Assembly: GCF_030269365.1 (NCBI RefSeq) | Contig: NZ_BSTF01000012.1 | Coordinates: forward strand, 62,001 to 126,000 | Direction of reading: 5' to 3' | DNA from: Lentzea sp. NBRC 102530 | GTDB lineage: Bacteria > Actinomycetota > Actinomycetes > Mycobacteriales > Pseudonocardiaceae | Length of the DNA: 64,000 bases | Shown: one piece after another, positions 30,576 through 39,558 of the stretch | Position numbering within the stretch: the stretch's first letter is position 1 | How the letters are laid out: each line of letters begins with the position of its first letter | Made by a program: the position numbers and the translations under genes | The notes under the pieces: generated by a model | The model's database searches: none | What the model was told of the DNA's origin: nothing | The model's input: only the letters and a program-made list of their open reading frames with translations

Positions 30576-32138
30576 CTAGATGTCGAGCGTCCACGAGTCG
30601 ATGTAGCCCGTGTCCTGGCGGTAGTTGTCACGTACGCGGAGCTGCCAGGTGCCGTTCGCGTCCTCGGTCGCCACGTTCACGCTGTAGGTCGCGGTGAGGT
30701 CGTCGGCGCTGTCGGAGCCGTTGGAGACCTTCAGGACCTTCACGGCGCCTGAGGGGGTGATCAGGGCCAGGTCCAGGTCACCTCGGTAGGTGTGCTTGAT
30801 GGCCACCTTCACCGTTGCGGTGGCGCTGGCCTTGCCGTTGCAGTCGGCGATGGTGATGGGCGACTTGACCTCGCTGGCGTCCGGGATGGCGGTGTCGGTG
30901 TCGTTGGTCGCCGCGGGGCACTGGCCGGGCGGGTTGCCGGGGGCCGTGCCGGTGATGTGGAGGAGCTTGTTCGGGCTGCCGGTACCGGGGGAGGTGACAA
31001 CGTCGGACGTGGCGTTGTCAACGAGGGCGTCCCGGACCTGCTGCGGGGTGGCGGTGGGGCTGGAGCCGAGGTAGACGGCGGCTGCGCCTACGACGTGCGG
31101 GGTGGCCATCGAGGTGCCGCTGATGGTGTTGGTGGCCTCGTCGTTCGTGAGCCAGGCGCTCGTGATGTCGCGGCCAGGGGCGAAGATGTCGAGGCAGGTG
31201 CCCAGGTTTGAGAACGAGGAGCGGGCGTCGGTGCGGTCCGTGGAGCCGACCGTTATGGCTTCCGGGGTGCGGGCCGGGGACGTGTTGCAGGCGTTGCCGC
31301 CGCTGTCGTTGCCCGCTGCGAGGCCGTAGGTGACGCCTGCGGCGATGGAGCGCTTCACGGCGTCGTCGACGGTCTGGTTGGCGCCGCCGCCGAGGGACAT
31401 GTTGGCCACCGCGGGCTTGCGGGCCGGGTTGGCCTGGACGTCCGCGGTGACCCAGTCGATGCCGGCGATGACGCCCGCGAACGTGCCGGAGCCCGAGCAG
31501 TTGAGGACCCGGACGGCCACCAGCTTCACGTCCTTGGCGACGCCGTACTTCGTGCCGCCGACGGTGCCCGCGACGTGGGTGCCGTGGCCGTCGCAGTCCG
31601 AGGCGTCCGAGTCGTTGTCGACGGTGTCGGTGCCGGACACCGCGCGGCCGCCGAAGTCGTTGTGCGAGAAGCGGATGCCGGTGTCGATGATGTACGCGGT
31701 GACGCCCGCGCCGCGGTTCGGGTACGTGTAGCTGTTGTCCAGCGGGAGTGCTCGCTGGTCGATGCGGTCGAGGCCCCAGGACGGGGTCGGGGTCTGCGTG
31801 TCGGCCTTGCGGACCTCGCCGTCCTGCGTGACGTGGTCGACGCTCGGGTCAGCGGCGAGGCGCTTCGCCTGGGCTTCTGACATCGTTGCCGAGAAACCGC
31901 GCAAAGCGGACTGGTAAGTGTGCTTGACGGTGGCGCCGTACTTAGCGCTGAGGTTCTCCGCGCTCGCCGTGCTCACGTCCTTCAGCACGACGATGTAGCT
32001 GTCCTTCACCGAGTTCGGCGCACCGAGGTTGCGAATCTCCCCCTCGGGCGCAGCGGTGGCGGAGACGGACGAGAGGACGAGCGCAGTGCCCGCCACCAGT
32101 CCGATTCCACCCGCGCGTCTGGCCCACGATTCTCCCAT
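30576..32138 (-). CDS. Secreted subtilisin-like serine protease with P-domain
   Basis: This 520-aa exoprotease has a signal peptide (about 1-30, ends SATAAP), an inhibitor-type propeptide (about 45-110, SYIVVLKDVS...), a peptidase S8 domain with catalytic Asp152 (YIIDTGIR), His185 (DGHGTHVAG) and Ser343 (SGTSMATPHV), and a C-terminal proprotein-convertase P-domain (about 420-520, HTYRGDLDLALITPSG). The start ATG has GGGAG 8 bases upstream. It has no C-terminal membrane anchor, so unlike the mycosin at 38155 it should be released. It lies next to the ESX genes, but a terminator separates it from eccE, so a role in secretion is not indicated. Confidence 0.93.
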   Translation of the reverse strand: MGESWARRAGGIGLVAGTALVLSSVSATAAPEGEIRNLGAPNSVKDSYIVVLKDVSTASAENLSAKYGATVKHTYQSALRGFSATMSEAQAKRLAADPSVDHVTQDGEVRKADTQTPTPSWGLDRIDQRALPLDNSYTYPNRGAGVTAYIIDTGIRFSHNDFGGRAVSGTDTVDNDSDASDCDGHGTHVAGTVGGTKYGVAKDVKLVAVRVLNCSGSGTFAGVIAGIDWVTADVQANPARKPAVANMSLGGGANQTVDDAVKRSIAAGVTYGLAAGNDSGGNACNTSPARTPEAITVGSTDRTDARSSFSNLGTCLDIFAPGRDITSAWLTNDEATNTISGTSMATPHVVGAAAVYLGSSPTATPQQVRDALVDNATSDVVTSPGTGSPNKLLHITGTAPGNPPGQCPAATNDTDTAIPDASEVKSPITIADCNGKASATATVKVAIKHTYRGDLDLALITPSGAVKVLKVSNGSDSADDLTATYSVNVATEDANGTWQLRVRDNYRQDTGYIDSWTLDI

Positions 32139-32301
32139 AGCAGCAAGCTCCCTCGTCGCAGGGTTGTGCAGGTGAGAATTTTCTTAGTGGTGCGGACTGA
32201 TTTCACACAAGGTGGTCCACGCAAATGCGTTCGAATGGCGAATCAACAGATTTGCTTCGGCCTGTGAATTAGTTGGTGCCGCTGATCTCTTTACAAAACA
32301 A

Positions 32302-32335
32302 TTGCGCCCCGAACGGTTGTCCGTTCGGGGCGCAA
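32302..32335 (-). terminator. Terminator of the eccE unit
   Basis: There is a perfect 15-bp stem (32302-32316 with 32321-32335) with loop TTGT, 24 bases beyond the minus-strand stop at 32360 and followed on that strand by TGTTTTGT. The rest of 32139-32301 is AT-richer and likely holds the promoter of the subtilase gene. Confidence 0.85.
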
Positions 32336-32359
32336 GTTTCGCCTATTTAGTCGAGCGTC

Positions 32360-33088
32360 TCAATCGCCTCTGCGGACGGCTCCGAGGATCTGCTGTTCGG
32401 CCGGGGTCGTGTAGAGGCGCAGGTGCGCCCACATGTCCTGGCCCATCGCGATGACCTGGTCGTCCTTGAGCTGCGTCAGCTGCTGGAACATCTGCGGGCG
32501 CAGCCGCCACATCTGACCCGCCAGCTGGGCCTGGCCCATCGGCAGCCGCTGCAGCAGCACGAGGTCCGCGTTGTTCGCCGTGGACGAAGCCTGCGGGTGC
32601 AGGTACGGCAGCACGTACATCGTGGTCTGCCACGCGGCACGCGGCGGGAACAGCTCCTGCGGAACGTGGCCACCGTCGTGGATGACGAGCAACGGCATGT
32701 CCTCGGTCGGGCGCGGCAGGTCCGCCGGGGACAGTCGGCGCAGCTGCACCAATTGGGACGGACGGCCGTCCGGGCCCTGACCCGCCGCGCGGACGACGGG
32801 CTGCCAGGCCTGCGGGCGGCCCGTCGCGATGATGATCCACGCGCCGGTCGCCATCGCGCGCAACGCGATCTGGCGCGCCAGGTACAGGCCGCCGACGACG
32901 ACCATGCGGGTCGGGGTCGGGCGCAGGACGGACACCGAGAGCGGTTCGCCCTTGGTGCCCTGGCCGAGCATCATGCCGCCGCGGTCGCCGCTCGGGCTGA
33001 CCAGGTCGAGCATGGTCGGCGACACCAGGAACTCCGGTGCCACCGCACCGCGGCCGCGGGCGTCGAGCAGACGGGACGAGGAGCTCAT
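32360..33088 (-). CDS. T7SS-associated protein of unknown function downstream of eccE
   Basis: This 242-aa protein has no signal peptide. It shows two hydrophobic strands (TRMVVVGGLYLARQIALRAM and ATGAWIIIATGRPQAW) and a C-terminal helical part rich in Gln/Leu (GQAQLAGQMWRLRPQMFQQL). I do not recognise the family. Its ATG overlaps the eccE stop (ATGA), so the two are made together, which suggests a part in the EccE membrane complex or its assembly. Confidence 0.75.
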   Translation of the reverse strand: MSSSSRLLDARGRGAVAPEFLVSPTMLDLVSPSGDRGGMMLGQGTKGEPLSVSVLRPTPTRMVVVGGLYLARQIALRAMATGAWIIIATGRPQAWQPVVRAAGQGPDGRPSQLVQLRRLSPADLPRPTEDMPLLVIHDGGHVPQELFPPRAAWQTTMYVLPYLHPQASSTANNADLVLLQRLPMGQAQLAGQMWRLRPQMFQQLTQLKDDQVIAMGQDMWAHLRLYTTPAEQQILGAVRRGD

Positions 33089-34446
33089 GCCACACCTCCG
33101 AGCGGCAGCGTCGCGGCGAGGCCCGCGAGCTGCATGCCCCGCAACGGGGTCAGCGTGATGTCGAGCTTGTCGCCGATCTTCGACAGCTGGTCCTCGGCGC
33201 GGTCGAGTTCGCTCGGCGTGCGGGCGCTCACCCGGACCAGGCCGCGCAGCGACACCTGACCGTCCTCACGGGACGGTGAGATGGACATCGCGAGCGTGGA
33301 CGAGAGAGCGCGCACACCGGTCAGGGCGTTGAGGTTGCCCTTGAGGCCCTTGGTCGGCCAGCCGGTGATGGCGTAGCTCGCGTGCCCGACGCCACCCGCG
33401 GTGACGCCCTTCCACTTCTCCCGCAACGACACCGGGTTCGTGTTGCCGACGGCCGCGGTGAGCTCGGCGGACGAGATCGCCGCGCGCAGCAGCTCGTCCG
33501 AGTCGAGCGGGCGGATCGTGACGCCGGCGGACTCCAGGGCGTTGCGGACGCGGGAAAGCGCGCCGATCAACGCCCGGTGCGCGCCGACGACGCCGCCGCC
33601 GCGCTCCCGGATCGCCTCGCCACAACGGCGCGGGTCCAGCCGGACCGTGATCCACGTGGTGCGCCTGGCCGCCGCGGGCAGCGGGCCGAGCACCTCCATG
33701 TACGAGCTGACGGCGGGCGAGTTCGGCGGGAGTGCCGCGCTGCCGGGGTAGCAGTGCCAGAGCACGGTGATCGCGTCGAGGACGACACCGCGGTCTTCGA
33801 GGCACGGTGTGAGCGCTCCCAGGGGCAGCGAGGGCGCCGAGCCGACCGCGGAGATCAGCGGCGGCGTCGGGTCGACCAGCAGCACCGCGGTCCACACACC
33901 GTCGTGCCACGACAACGCGAGCGGGCGGCGTTCGTGGTCGACGCCCTTGGCGATCACCAGGTCCGGGATCGCGAGGCGCAGCAACGCGACACGCGGGTCC
34001 TCCGGGCCGAGCACCTGCAACTCGTCGTCACCGGGCTTGGACTCCGTCGGCTCCTGGCGCTTCGCGGTCCGGCTGTGCGACCGGAAGTTGTAGCGCAGGC
34101 GGACGCCGATCCACTGGGTGAGCCAGCGGCCACGCGAACGGGTGAACGCCAGGATCAGTGCGATGAGCAGCACACCGCCGGCGATCGACACCGAGACGAC
34201 GTTGAGCGCGTCACCCTGCTTCACACCCATGATCGACAGCACGAGGAGGGCGATGGCGAGACCGACCTCGATCGTGACTACGTTCGACACGGGCAACGAG
34301 CCGAGGCTCACGCCCGCGGCTCTGCGACGGACACGCCCGACCGGACGCGGAGGCGCGGGAGCCTGCTGACCAGGGCCCGCGGGTCCCTGCGGCGGCCGTG
34401 CCATCCCTGGGTTGGGCCGGGGCGGATGTGGAGTGGTCACGGACAT
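33085..34446 (-). CDS. eccE: T7SS membrane component EccE
   Basis: This 453-aa protein has a Pro-rich cytosolic N-terminus, two adjacent membrane helices (about 56-74 and 83-101) and a large C-terminal domain (SRGRWLTQWIGVRLRYNFR... SYMEVLGPLPAAARRTTWITVRLDP). This is the EccE layout; EccE sits at the periphery of the ESX membrane complex. ATG 34446 (MSVTTPHPPRP) is preferred; an upstream start at 34506 lies close to eccB. It is divergent from eccB. Classical mycobacterial ESX-4 of M. tuberculosis lacks eccE; its presence here marks the fuller ESX-4 type. Confidence 0.85.
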   Translation of the reverse strand: MSVTTPHPPRPNPGMARPPQGPAGPGQQAPAPPRPVGRVRRRAAGVSLGSLPVSNVVTIEVGLAIALLVLSIMGVKQGDALNVVSVSIAGGVLLIALILAFTRSRGRWLTQWIGVRLRYNFRSHSRTAKRQEPTESKPGDDELQVLGPEDPRVALLRLAIPDLVIAKGVDHERRPLALSWHDGVWTAVLLVDPTPPLISAVGSAPSLPLGALTPCLEDRGVVLDAITVLWHCYPGSAALPPNSPAVSSYMEVLGPLPAAARRTTWITVRLDPRRCGEAIRERGGGVVGAHRALIGALSRVRNALESAGVTIRPLDSDELLRAAISSAELTAAVGNTNPVSLREKWKGVTAGGVGHASYAITGWPTKGLKGNLNALTGVRALSSTLAMSISPSREDGQVSLRGLVRVSARTPSELDRAEDQLSKIGDKLDITLTPLRGMQLAGLAATLPLGGVA

Positions 34447-34563
34447 CCGTTGTGGTCTCTTTCCCCTCGATGGTCGGTGGGCTTGGCGAACCGGCCCACG
34501 AAGCAACCTGCGTCCGGCTATCCTGCCGAACCGTACCGCGACTGGGAGAGCAGCGAGCCGAGA
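34447..34563. promoter_or_regulatory. Divergent eccE/eccB promoter region
   Basis: This 117-base gap must drive eccE leftward and eccB rightward. I see TATCCT at 34519-34524 as a possible rightward -10 but no well-spaced -35, so no promoter is defined. Confidence 0.35.
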
Positions 34564-36177
34564 ATGGCATCAACACCCACCACCAAGGCACAGGTCCAGG
34601 CCTACCAATTCGTCTTGAAGCGGATGCAGTCAGCTCTGGTCCGCAGAGACGCGGTGATGCTCAACGACCCGATGAGCACCCACTCGCGCGCGACAGCCGT
34701 GGGTGTGGTGCTGGGCGTCCTCGGTCTGATCATCTTCCTCGTCATCGGGCTCTTCAGCCCGGCGCCGAGGCTCGACGACCAGACCCAGATCGCCATCAGC
34801 AAGGAGACCGGCCAGGTCTACGTCGTGGACAACGCCCCCCGGCGGTTGATCCCGATGACGAACCTGGCGTCGGCCCGGCTGCTCTGGCTCTCGCGCAGCA
34901 ACCCCGACGCACAGCAGGGCCAGGCGGGCGGCGACGCCCCGGCCGGCCAGGCGGGCGCGACGCAGGGCGCCGCGGGCGGGACCCCGAAGCTCGTGAGCGA
35001 GAAGGCGCTGGCGAACCTGCCGCGCGGCCGGCTCACGGGTCTGCCGGACGCGCCGGACGTGCTGCCGGCGCCGGAACTCCGCATCGACGCGCAGTGGTCG
35101 GTGTGCGACACCCTCCAGCTCGACCGGTTCCGCGAGGACCAGGCGGCGGAGAACCAGATCAAGACGTCCGTGATCGCCGGTGTCAGCGGTGGCAACGCGG
35201 AGCTGGGCTCGGAGGCCGTGCTCGTCCAGCAGCGCACGGGTGCCAAGAAGGCGTACCTGATCTACAAGACGCCGCAGAACCTGCGCGACGTCTCGTCGTC
35301 GACGGTCCGCGCCGAGGTGGACCTCAAGAACGACCGGGTGATCAACGCCCTCAAGCTGACCGGCAAGAAGCCGCGCGCGATCAGCACCGCGCTGCTCAAC
35401 GCCATCCCCGAGGTCGCCCCGCTGGTCGCGCCGACCATGCCGAACCAGGGCAAGAAGGCCACGTACGTCACCGAGACCAACGTCAACATCGGTGAGGTCG
35501 TCCAGGTCGAGCGCCAGGAGGGCTTCGAGTCCATGGTCGCGCTGGAGGACGGCTTCCAGACGGTCGAGGAGACGGTCGGCGACCTGCTGCGCTACGCCTA
35601 CTCGAACAACCGCGCCGCGATCCGGCTCTCGCCGAGCGCCGTCGCGAACCACCGCAGCCCGGCGAAGCCGCTCACCCTCGACTCCTACCCGGAGAAGATC
35701 CCGACGACGCTGGAGCCGAACCCGAACAACGTCGTGCTGTGCCTGGGCTGGAAGGCCGAGAACTTCACGGCCGACAACCGCGCCGAGCACACGTCGGTGA
35801 CGATCGGTTCCGCGCTGCCGGGCCCGAAGGACATGACCCCGGCGCAGCTCGGTTCGGCCGGTGCCAACGGCGAGATCATCGACGAGTTCCTGATGCTGCC
35901 GGGCAAGGCGTCGGTCGTGCGGGCGAGCCAGGGCAAGAACGACTTCGGCACCGGACCGGTGCAGGTCGTGACGGGTCGTGGCGTCCGCTACGGCGTCCCT
36001 GACGGGGCGACGGCGGCGGCACTCGGCCTCGAGGGCACGTTCCCGCCGGCGCCGAACCAGATCCTGAGCCTGTTGCCGATGGGTCCGCAGCTCAACAAGA
36101 ACGACGCGAACCGCAGCTACGACTCGATCCCGGCACCGGGCGGCAAGATCCAGGATCCGGCCGCCGTGCAGAAGTAG
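34564..36177 (+). CDS. eccB: T7SS membrane component EccB
   Basis: This 537-aa protein has a short cytosolic N-terminus with the family phrase TTKAQVQAYQFVLKRMQSALVRRD, one membrane helix (about 44-64) and a large extracytoplasmic domain, including LWLSRSN, WSVCDTL and a late Cys (NNVVLCLGW) that could form the conserved disulfide. A Gln/Ala/Gly-rich insert (about 118-140) follows the first periplasmic repeat. EccB is one of the four core pore proteins with EccC, EccD and EccE. I start at ATG 34564, which gives the normal family length. Confidence 0.95.
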   Translation: MASTPTTKAQVQAYQFVLKRMQSALVRRDAVMLNDPMSTHSRATAVGVVLGVLGLIIFLVIGLFSPAPRLDDQTQIAISKETGQVYVVDNAPRRLIPMTNLASARLLWLSRSNPDAQQGQAGGDAPAGQAGATQGAAGGTPKLVSEKALANLPRGRLTGLPDAPDVLPAPELRIDAQWSVCDTLQLDRFREDQAAENQIKTSVIAGVSGGNAELGSEAVLVQQRTGAKKAYLIYKTPQNLRDVSSSTVRAEVDLKNDRVINALKLTGKKPRAISTALLNAIPEVAPLVAPTMPNQGKKATYVTETNVNIGEVVQVERQEGFESMVALEDGFQTVEETVGDLLRYAYSNNRAAIRLSPSAVANHRSPAKPLTLDSYPEKIPTTLEPNPNNVVLCLGWKAENFTADNRAEHTSVTIGSALPGPKDMTPAQLGSAGANGEIIDEFLMLPGKASVVRASQGKNDFGTGPVQVVTGRGVRYGVPDGATAAALGLEGTFPPAPNQILSLLPMGPQLNKNDANRSYDSIPAPGGKIQDPAAVQK

Positions 36178-36187
36178 CGGAACCGGA

Positions 36188-36228
36188 CCGGGTGCGTCAC
36201 CGTCGAAAAGGGACGAAAGCGCACCCGG
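36188..36228 (+). terminator. Hairpin after eccB
   Basis: CCGGGTGCG (36188-36196) pairs with CGCACCCGG (36220-36228) around a 23-base loop, 10 bases after the eccB stop. It has no T run and the next gene starts 24 bases later, so partial termination or mRNA protection is likely. Confidence 0.4.
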
Positions 36229-36251
36229 ACGTGTCCTAGGGGGAATCAGCT

Positions 36252-36569
36252 GTGGCCGGTCGCATCAGCGTCGATGCCGAGTGGTTGGAGAAGTACGCCG
36301 ACCGCATCGACGGGACGACGGACGATCTGAGGCGGGTGCGGGACGCCATGAAGGTGTCCCCGCTGCGCCCCCAGTCGTTCGGCGAGATCGGCAGGACCGT
36401 CGGCACGGCCCAGGCCTACGCGCGGGCGGCCGAGCTGCTCAACTCCCAGCTCGCCCGCGCCTGCGACGCGCTCGACTCGGCGGCCAAGGGCCTGCACGAG
36501 GTCTCCAAGCAGTACGGGGCCGGGGACGAGGAGAGCGTGCAGGCCATCAAGAAGGCCGATCGGCGGTAG
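36252..36569 (+). CDS. EspC-like T7SS substrate
   Basis: This 105-aa, all-helical protein matches the EspC-type family of small ESX substrates: VDAEWLEKYADRID, then FGEIGRTVGTAQAYARAAELL, and a C-terminal Tyr88-x3-Asp92 (YGAGD) in the position of the T7SS YxxxD/E signal. The start is GTG with TAGGGGG about 8 bases upstream. The gene follows eccB and overlaps nothing; the next WXG-like substrate starts 8 bases later and is probably its partner. Confidence 0.75.
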   Translation: MAGRISVDAEWLEKYADRIDGTTDDLRRVRDAMKVSPLRPQSFGEIGRTVGTAQAYARAAELLNSQLARACDALDSAAKGLHEVSKQYGAGDEESVQAIKKADRR

Positions 36570-36577
36570 GGGCTGTG

Positions 36578-37660
36578 GTGACCAAGGACGGCAAGCAGAT
36601 CGCGGCCGAGGTCGGTCCCGAGCTCGACTACCTCTCGCGGGTGAGCCGCAAGCTCGGTGTCGCGGACCTCGTGCACGACTTCTTCGACCCGCTGGTGGGC
36701 GACTGGAACGACCTGCGCGAGGAAGCCGAACGCTGGCGCAAGGCCGCGAAGGTGACCGAGGCGGTCAACAACCACGTCAAGGCACCGCTGGGCGGCGTCG
36801 ACGAGCGCTGGCACGGCAAGGACGCCGAGGCGTTCCTCGAGCACATGCGCAAGGTCGGGCTCGCGGGCGGTGACCTGTCCGAGGCGATGAACGCCATGGC
36901 GGACGCGCTGGAGGAGACCGCGGACGGCGTGCGGACCATCGTGCAGGACATGGCGCACGTGCTCGCCGACGCCGCGGACTCGGTGTCCGGCACGGCCTCG
37001 CTGCCGCTGGACGGCGACCAGCGCGCGCTCAGGCACATCGAGGAGCTCAAGGAACCGGTCCGCGAGCTGCACGAGTCGGCGCGGCAGGTGATGGAGGCGT
37101 TCCTCAAACTCTGCGACGGGCTCTCCGGTGACGCGTCGGCGTTCGGCGCCGTGCGGATGGAACACCGCTACCCCGACCAGAACTGGACCTACACCGCGCC
37201 CGCCAAGCCCGGGACCGCGGTGCCCGCGCCGGCCGGTGCGTCCGCGACGGCGGCGGCGAGCAGTGCGCCGTCGTCCGGTGGCGGTGGAGGTGGCGGTGGT
37301 GCGGTCGGCGGCGGTGGTGGCGGGGTCGGCGGTGGCGTCGGCTCGGTCGGAGCGCCCGCCGCGGCCGAGCAGTCGATGCAGTTCGGCGGGGCCACGGGCG
37401 TCGCTGAGCAGGCTCCGGCGGCTCAGCAGGGTGGTGGCGCCGGACAGGGCGCCGCGGCCGCTGGAGGCCGTTCTGGGGCCGTTCCCGCCGGCGGCGGGAT
37501 GATGGGCGGCGGCATGGCACCGATGATGGGTGCGATGGGCGGTGGTCAGCAGGGCGGCGACAAGGAGCACAAGCCGCGGCAACGGCTCACCGGCTCCATC
37601 GAGGACCTGCTCGGCAAGCCCAAGAAGGCCGCGCCGAAGACGATCGGCGACGACGACTGA
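36578..37660 (+). CDS. WXG100-like T7SS substrate with Gly-rich tail
   Basis: This 360-aa protein has a helical N-terminal half with WHG (Trp78-His-Gly80) followed by KDAEAFLEHM, the turn of a WXG100 fold. The second half is low complexity, rich in Gly and Ala (about 230-335, including MMGGGMAPMMGAMGGG). It ends in a basic/acidic stretch LTGSIEDLLGKPKK. The form resembles EspB-like or PPE-like exported proteins. Two consecutive GTG codons (36575, 36578) could start it; the second has the better distance to GTAGGGG. It pairs with the EspC-like gene before it. Confidence 0.75.
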   Translation: MTKDGKQIAAEVGPELDYLSRVSRKLGVADLVHDFFDPLVGDWNDLREEAERWRKAAKVTEAVNNHVKAPLGGVDERWHGKDAEAFLEHMRKVGLAGGDLSEAMNAMADALEETADGVRTIVQDMAHVLADAADSVSGTASLPLDGDQRALRHIEELKEPVRELHESARQVMEAFLKLCDGLSGDASAFGAVRMEHRYPDQNWTYTAPAKPGTAVPAPAGASATAAASSAPSSGGGGGGGGAVGGGGGGVGGGVGSVGAPAAAEQSMQFGGATGVAEQAPAAQQGGGAGQGAAAAGGRSGAVPAGGGMMGGGMAPMMGAMGGGQQGGDKEHKPRQRLTGSIEDLLGKPKKAAPKTIGDDD

Positions 37661-37745
37661 CGCTCGTTCGCCGGGCGGCCCACCAAGATCGACATTAGGC
37701 TGGACGGAGCAATGTCCGACCTGGTCGTCCGGGGGTTCTTCAGTC

Positions 37746-38078
37746 GTGCGCAAGACATTCGTCGCGGTGGCGGCCGTCGCCGGCCTGTTCGCGGGAGCGG
37801 TGCCGGCCAGTGCGGTCGCGCACCAGGAGTACGTCGGTGGCTACTGGAGCTACCAGCACTTCGAGCAGGGGCAGGCGTTCGGCAGCAACGGCGCGCTGAT
37901 CCCGCAGATCTGGATGGATCGCGCCACCAGCGGCAACCCCAGCCGCTGGGACGGCTGGATCGGTGCGCAGCGCAACTCCTTCTACACGCAGAAGGTGCCG
38001 TTCGGGAACTACTGGTGGCGCACCTGCTTCGAGGGCAACGGCGGCCGCTTCCACTGCGGCTCCTGGTTCCACGCGTGA
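37746..38078 (+). CDS. Small secreted protein of unknown function
   Basis: This 110-aa protein starts with a Sec signal peptide (VRKTFVAVAAVAGLFAGAVPASAVA) and a mature part of about 83 residues rich in Trp, Tyr and Phe, with two Cys (TCFEGNGGRFHCGSW) that could form a disulfide. I recognise no family. The start is GTG 37746 (the signal peptide begins there); frames in other phases are not convincing. It lies between T7SS substrate genes and the convergent mycP, and ends at a shared terminator. Confidence 0.7.
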   Translation: MRKTFVAVAAVAGLFAGAVPASAVAHQEYVGGYWSYQHFEQGQAFGSNGALIPQIWMDRATSGNPSRWDGWIGAQRNSFYTQKVPFGNYWWRTCFEGNGGRFHCGSWFHA

Positions 38079-38092
38079 GCTGAAACGAAAAA

Positions 38093-38124
38093 CGGCCCCG
38101 CTGAAGAAATCTTCAGCGGGGCCG
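38093..38124. terminator. Bidirectional terminator between the secreted-protein gene and mycP
   Basis: There is a perfect 15-bp stem (38093-38107 with 38110-38124) flanked by AAACGAAAAA on the left and CGTTTCG on the right, so it can stop transcripts from both sides. The adjoining palindrome GTTTCGAAAC lies further right. Confidence 0.85.
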
Positions 38125-38154
38125 TCGTTTCGAAACTCGTTTCGAAACAAAGCG

Positions 38155-39558
38155 TCAGGCGGGACGCCCGCGTTTGCGGTTCAACGAATTGCGGATGAAC
38201 AACGTCAACGCGAGCAGCACACCGCCGATGCCGATTCCGCTCAGCGCCACGATGATCGGCGGCCAGTCGAGCCCCTGCGGCGGCGTCACGCTGGTCGTGA
38301 TCTGCTTCTGCTCCTGCGCCTTGAACCCCGCGGACTCCGCCGGGAGCACGGCGGTGAGCGCCGCGATCGGGTTGACCATGCCGAACCCGGTCTTGTTGTC
38401 CTTGCCGGTCACGCCACCGGGGTGCAGCGCCGTCATCTTGAGGCGCTCCATCACCTGGCGCGCCTTGAGGTTCGGGAACCGCTCGCGCACCAGCGCCGTG
38501 ATGCCCGCCACGTACGGCGAGGCGAAACTGGTGCCCTTGATGTCCTGCACGCCCTGCGCGGTGACGTTCGCGTTCGTCAGGCCGGTGCCCTTGGGGTCGA
38601 CGGAGATGATCTCCTCGCCCGGCCCGGCGATGCTGACCCACGGGCCCCACACGCTGAACGACGAGACCGCGCCGGACTGCGCGATGGACGCCACGGACAG
38701 CACGTCGTTGGCGAACCATGCCGGCGACGACACCGAGTTGACGGTGTTCGGGTCCATGTTGTTGTTCTGCTGCGCGCAGCCGGTGCCCTGGTCGCTCAGG
38801 TTGCCGGCCGCCGTCACGACGACGACGTCCTTGACGTCCACCGCGTACCGGATGGCGGCCTGGAGGTTCTTGTCGTCCGCGCTGAAACCCTTGGGGGAGC
38901 TGCAGTTCGTCAACGAGATGTTGATGACCTTGGCGTCCTTGTTGGCGGCGCGCACGATGGCCTGCGCGAGCGTGCCGACCTTGCCGGCCGAGGTGCGCTT
39001 GTCCGTCGGGCTGTCGAACTCGAAGCGGTCGCTCGTCTGGCGGATCGCGAGGATCGTCGCCTCCGGTGCGGCGCCGACGAAGTCGCCCTCGGTCCTCGCC
39101 GCGGCCGCGACGCCCGCCACCTCGGTGCCGTGCCCGTCGCAGTCGTCGAGGCCGTTCGCCTTGGCGACGTAGTCACCGGCGCCCTCGACCCGGCCGCCGA
39201 ACCGCGGGTTCTGCGGGTCGACGCCGGTGTCGATGATGGCGATCCTGATGCCCTTGCCGGTCGCGAAGCGGTGCGCCTGGTCGAGGTTCAGCTGGACCTG
39301 GCCCCAGGGCTTGGTCTTGATCAGCTCGCTCTTCGTGTCCGACTCGACGCAGGCCTTGTTGGTGCGCTTGTACTCCACGTCCGGCACACCCTTGTCCTCC
39401 GGAGGAGGGGTGCCGGCGGGGAGGTCCGGCGGTACCGAGTTCGGCCGCGCGGACTGCGACGTCGAGGACGGCTGGGCGGAGGCCTGCGGCAGCGTCCCCG
39501 TCAGCAGCAGCAGTCCGGCGGTCGCTGCCGCCGTGGTGCGCCTGATGCCGGTCCTCAT
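38155..39558 (-). CDS. mycP: Mycosin: membrane-anchored subtilisin of the T7SS
   Basis: This 467-aa protein has a signal peptide (about 1-28), a Pro-rich N-terminal extension, a subtilase domain with Asp110 (IAIIDTGVD), His143 (DCDGHGTEVAG) and Ser344 (IKGTSFASPYVAG), and a C-terminal membrane helix (about 428-450) followed by a basic tail (NRKRGRPA). Mycosins stabilise ESX complexes and cleave some substrates. The ATG overlaps the eccD stop (ATGA), which fixes the start; a much longer open frame in this phase reaches into eccD but is not coding there. Confidence 0.93.
   Translation of the reverse strand: MRTGIRRTTAAATAGLLLLTGTLPQASAQPSSTSQSARPNSVPPDLPAGTPPPEDKGVPDVEYKRTNKACVESDTKSELIKTKPWGQVQLNLDQAHRFATGKGIRIAIIDTGVDPQNPRFGGRVEGAGDYVAKANGLDDCDGHGTEVAGVAAAARTEGDFVGAAPEATILAIRQTSDRFEFDSPTDKRTSAGKVGTLAQAIVRAANKDAKVINISLTNCSSPKGFSADDKNLQAAIRYAVDVKDVVVVTAAGNLSDQGTGCAQQNNNMDPNTVNSVSSPAWFANDVLSVASIAQSGAVSSFSVWGPWVSIAGPGEEIISVDPKGTGLTNANVTAQGVQDIKGTSFASPYVAGITALVRERFPNLKARQVMERLKMTALHPGGVTGKDNKTGFGMVNPIAALTAVLPAESAGFKAQEQKQITTSVTPPQGLDWPPIIVALSGIGIGGVLLALTLFIRNSLNRKRGRPA

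Noticed and set aside
33382-34563. In-frame extension of eccB by almost 400 codons into the eccE region
   Set aside because: The extension is antisense to eccE and Arg/Asp-rich. The EccB family start phrase begins right after ATG 34564.
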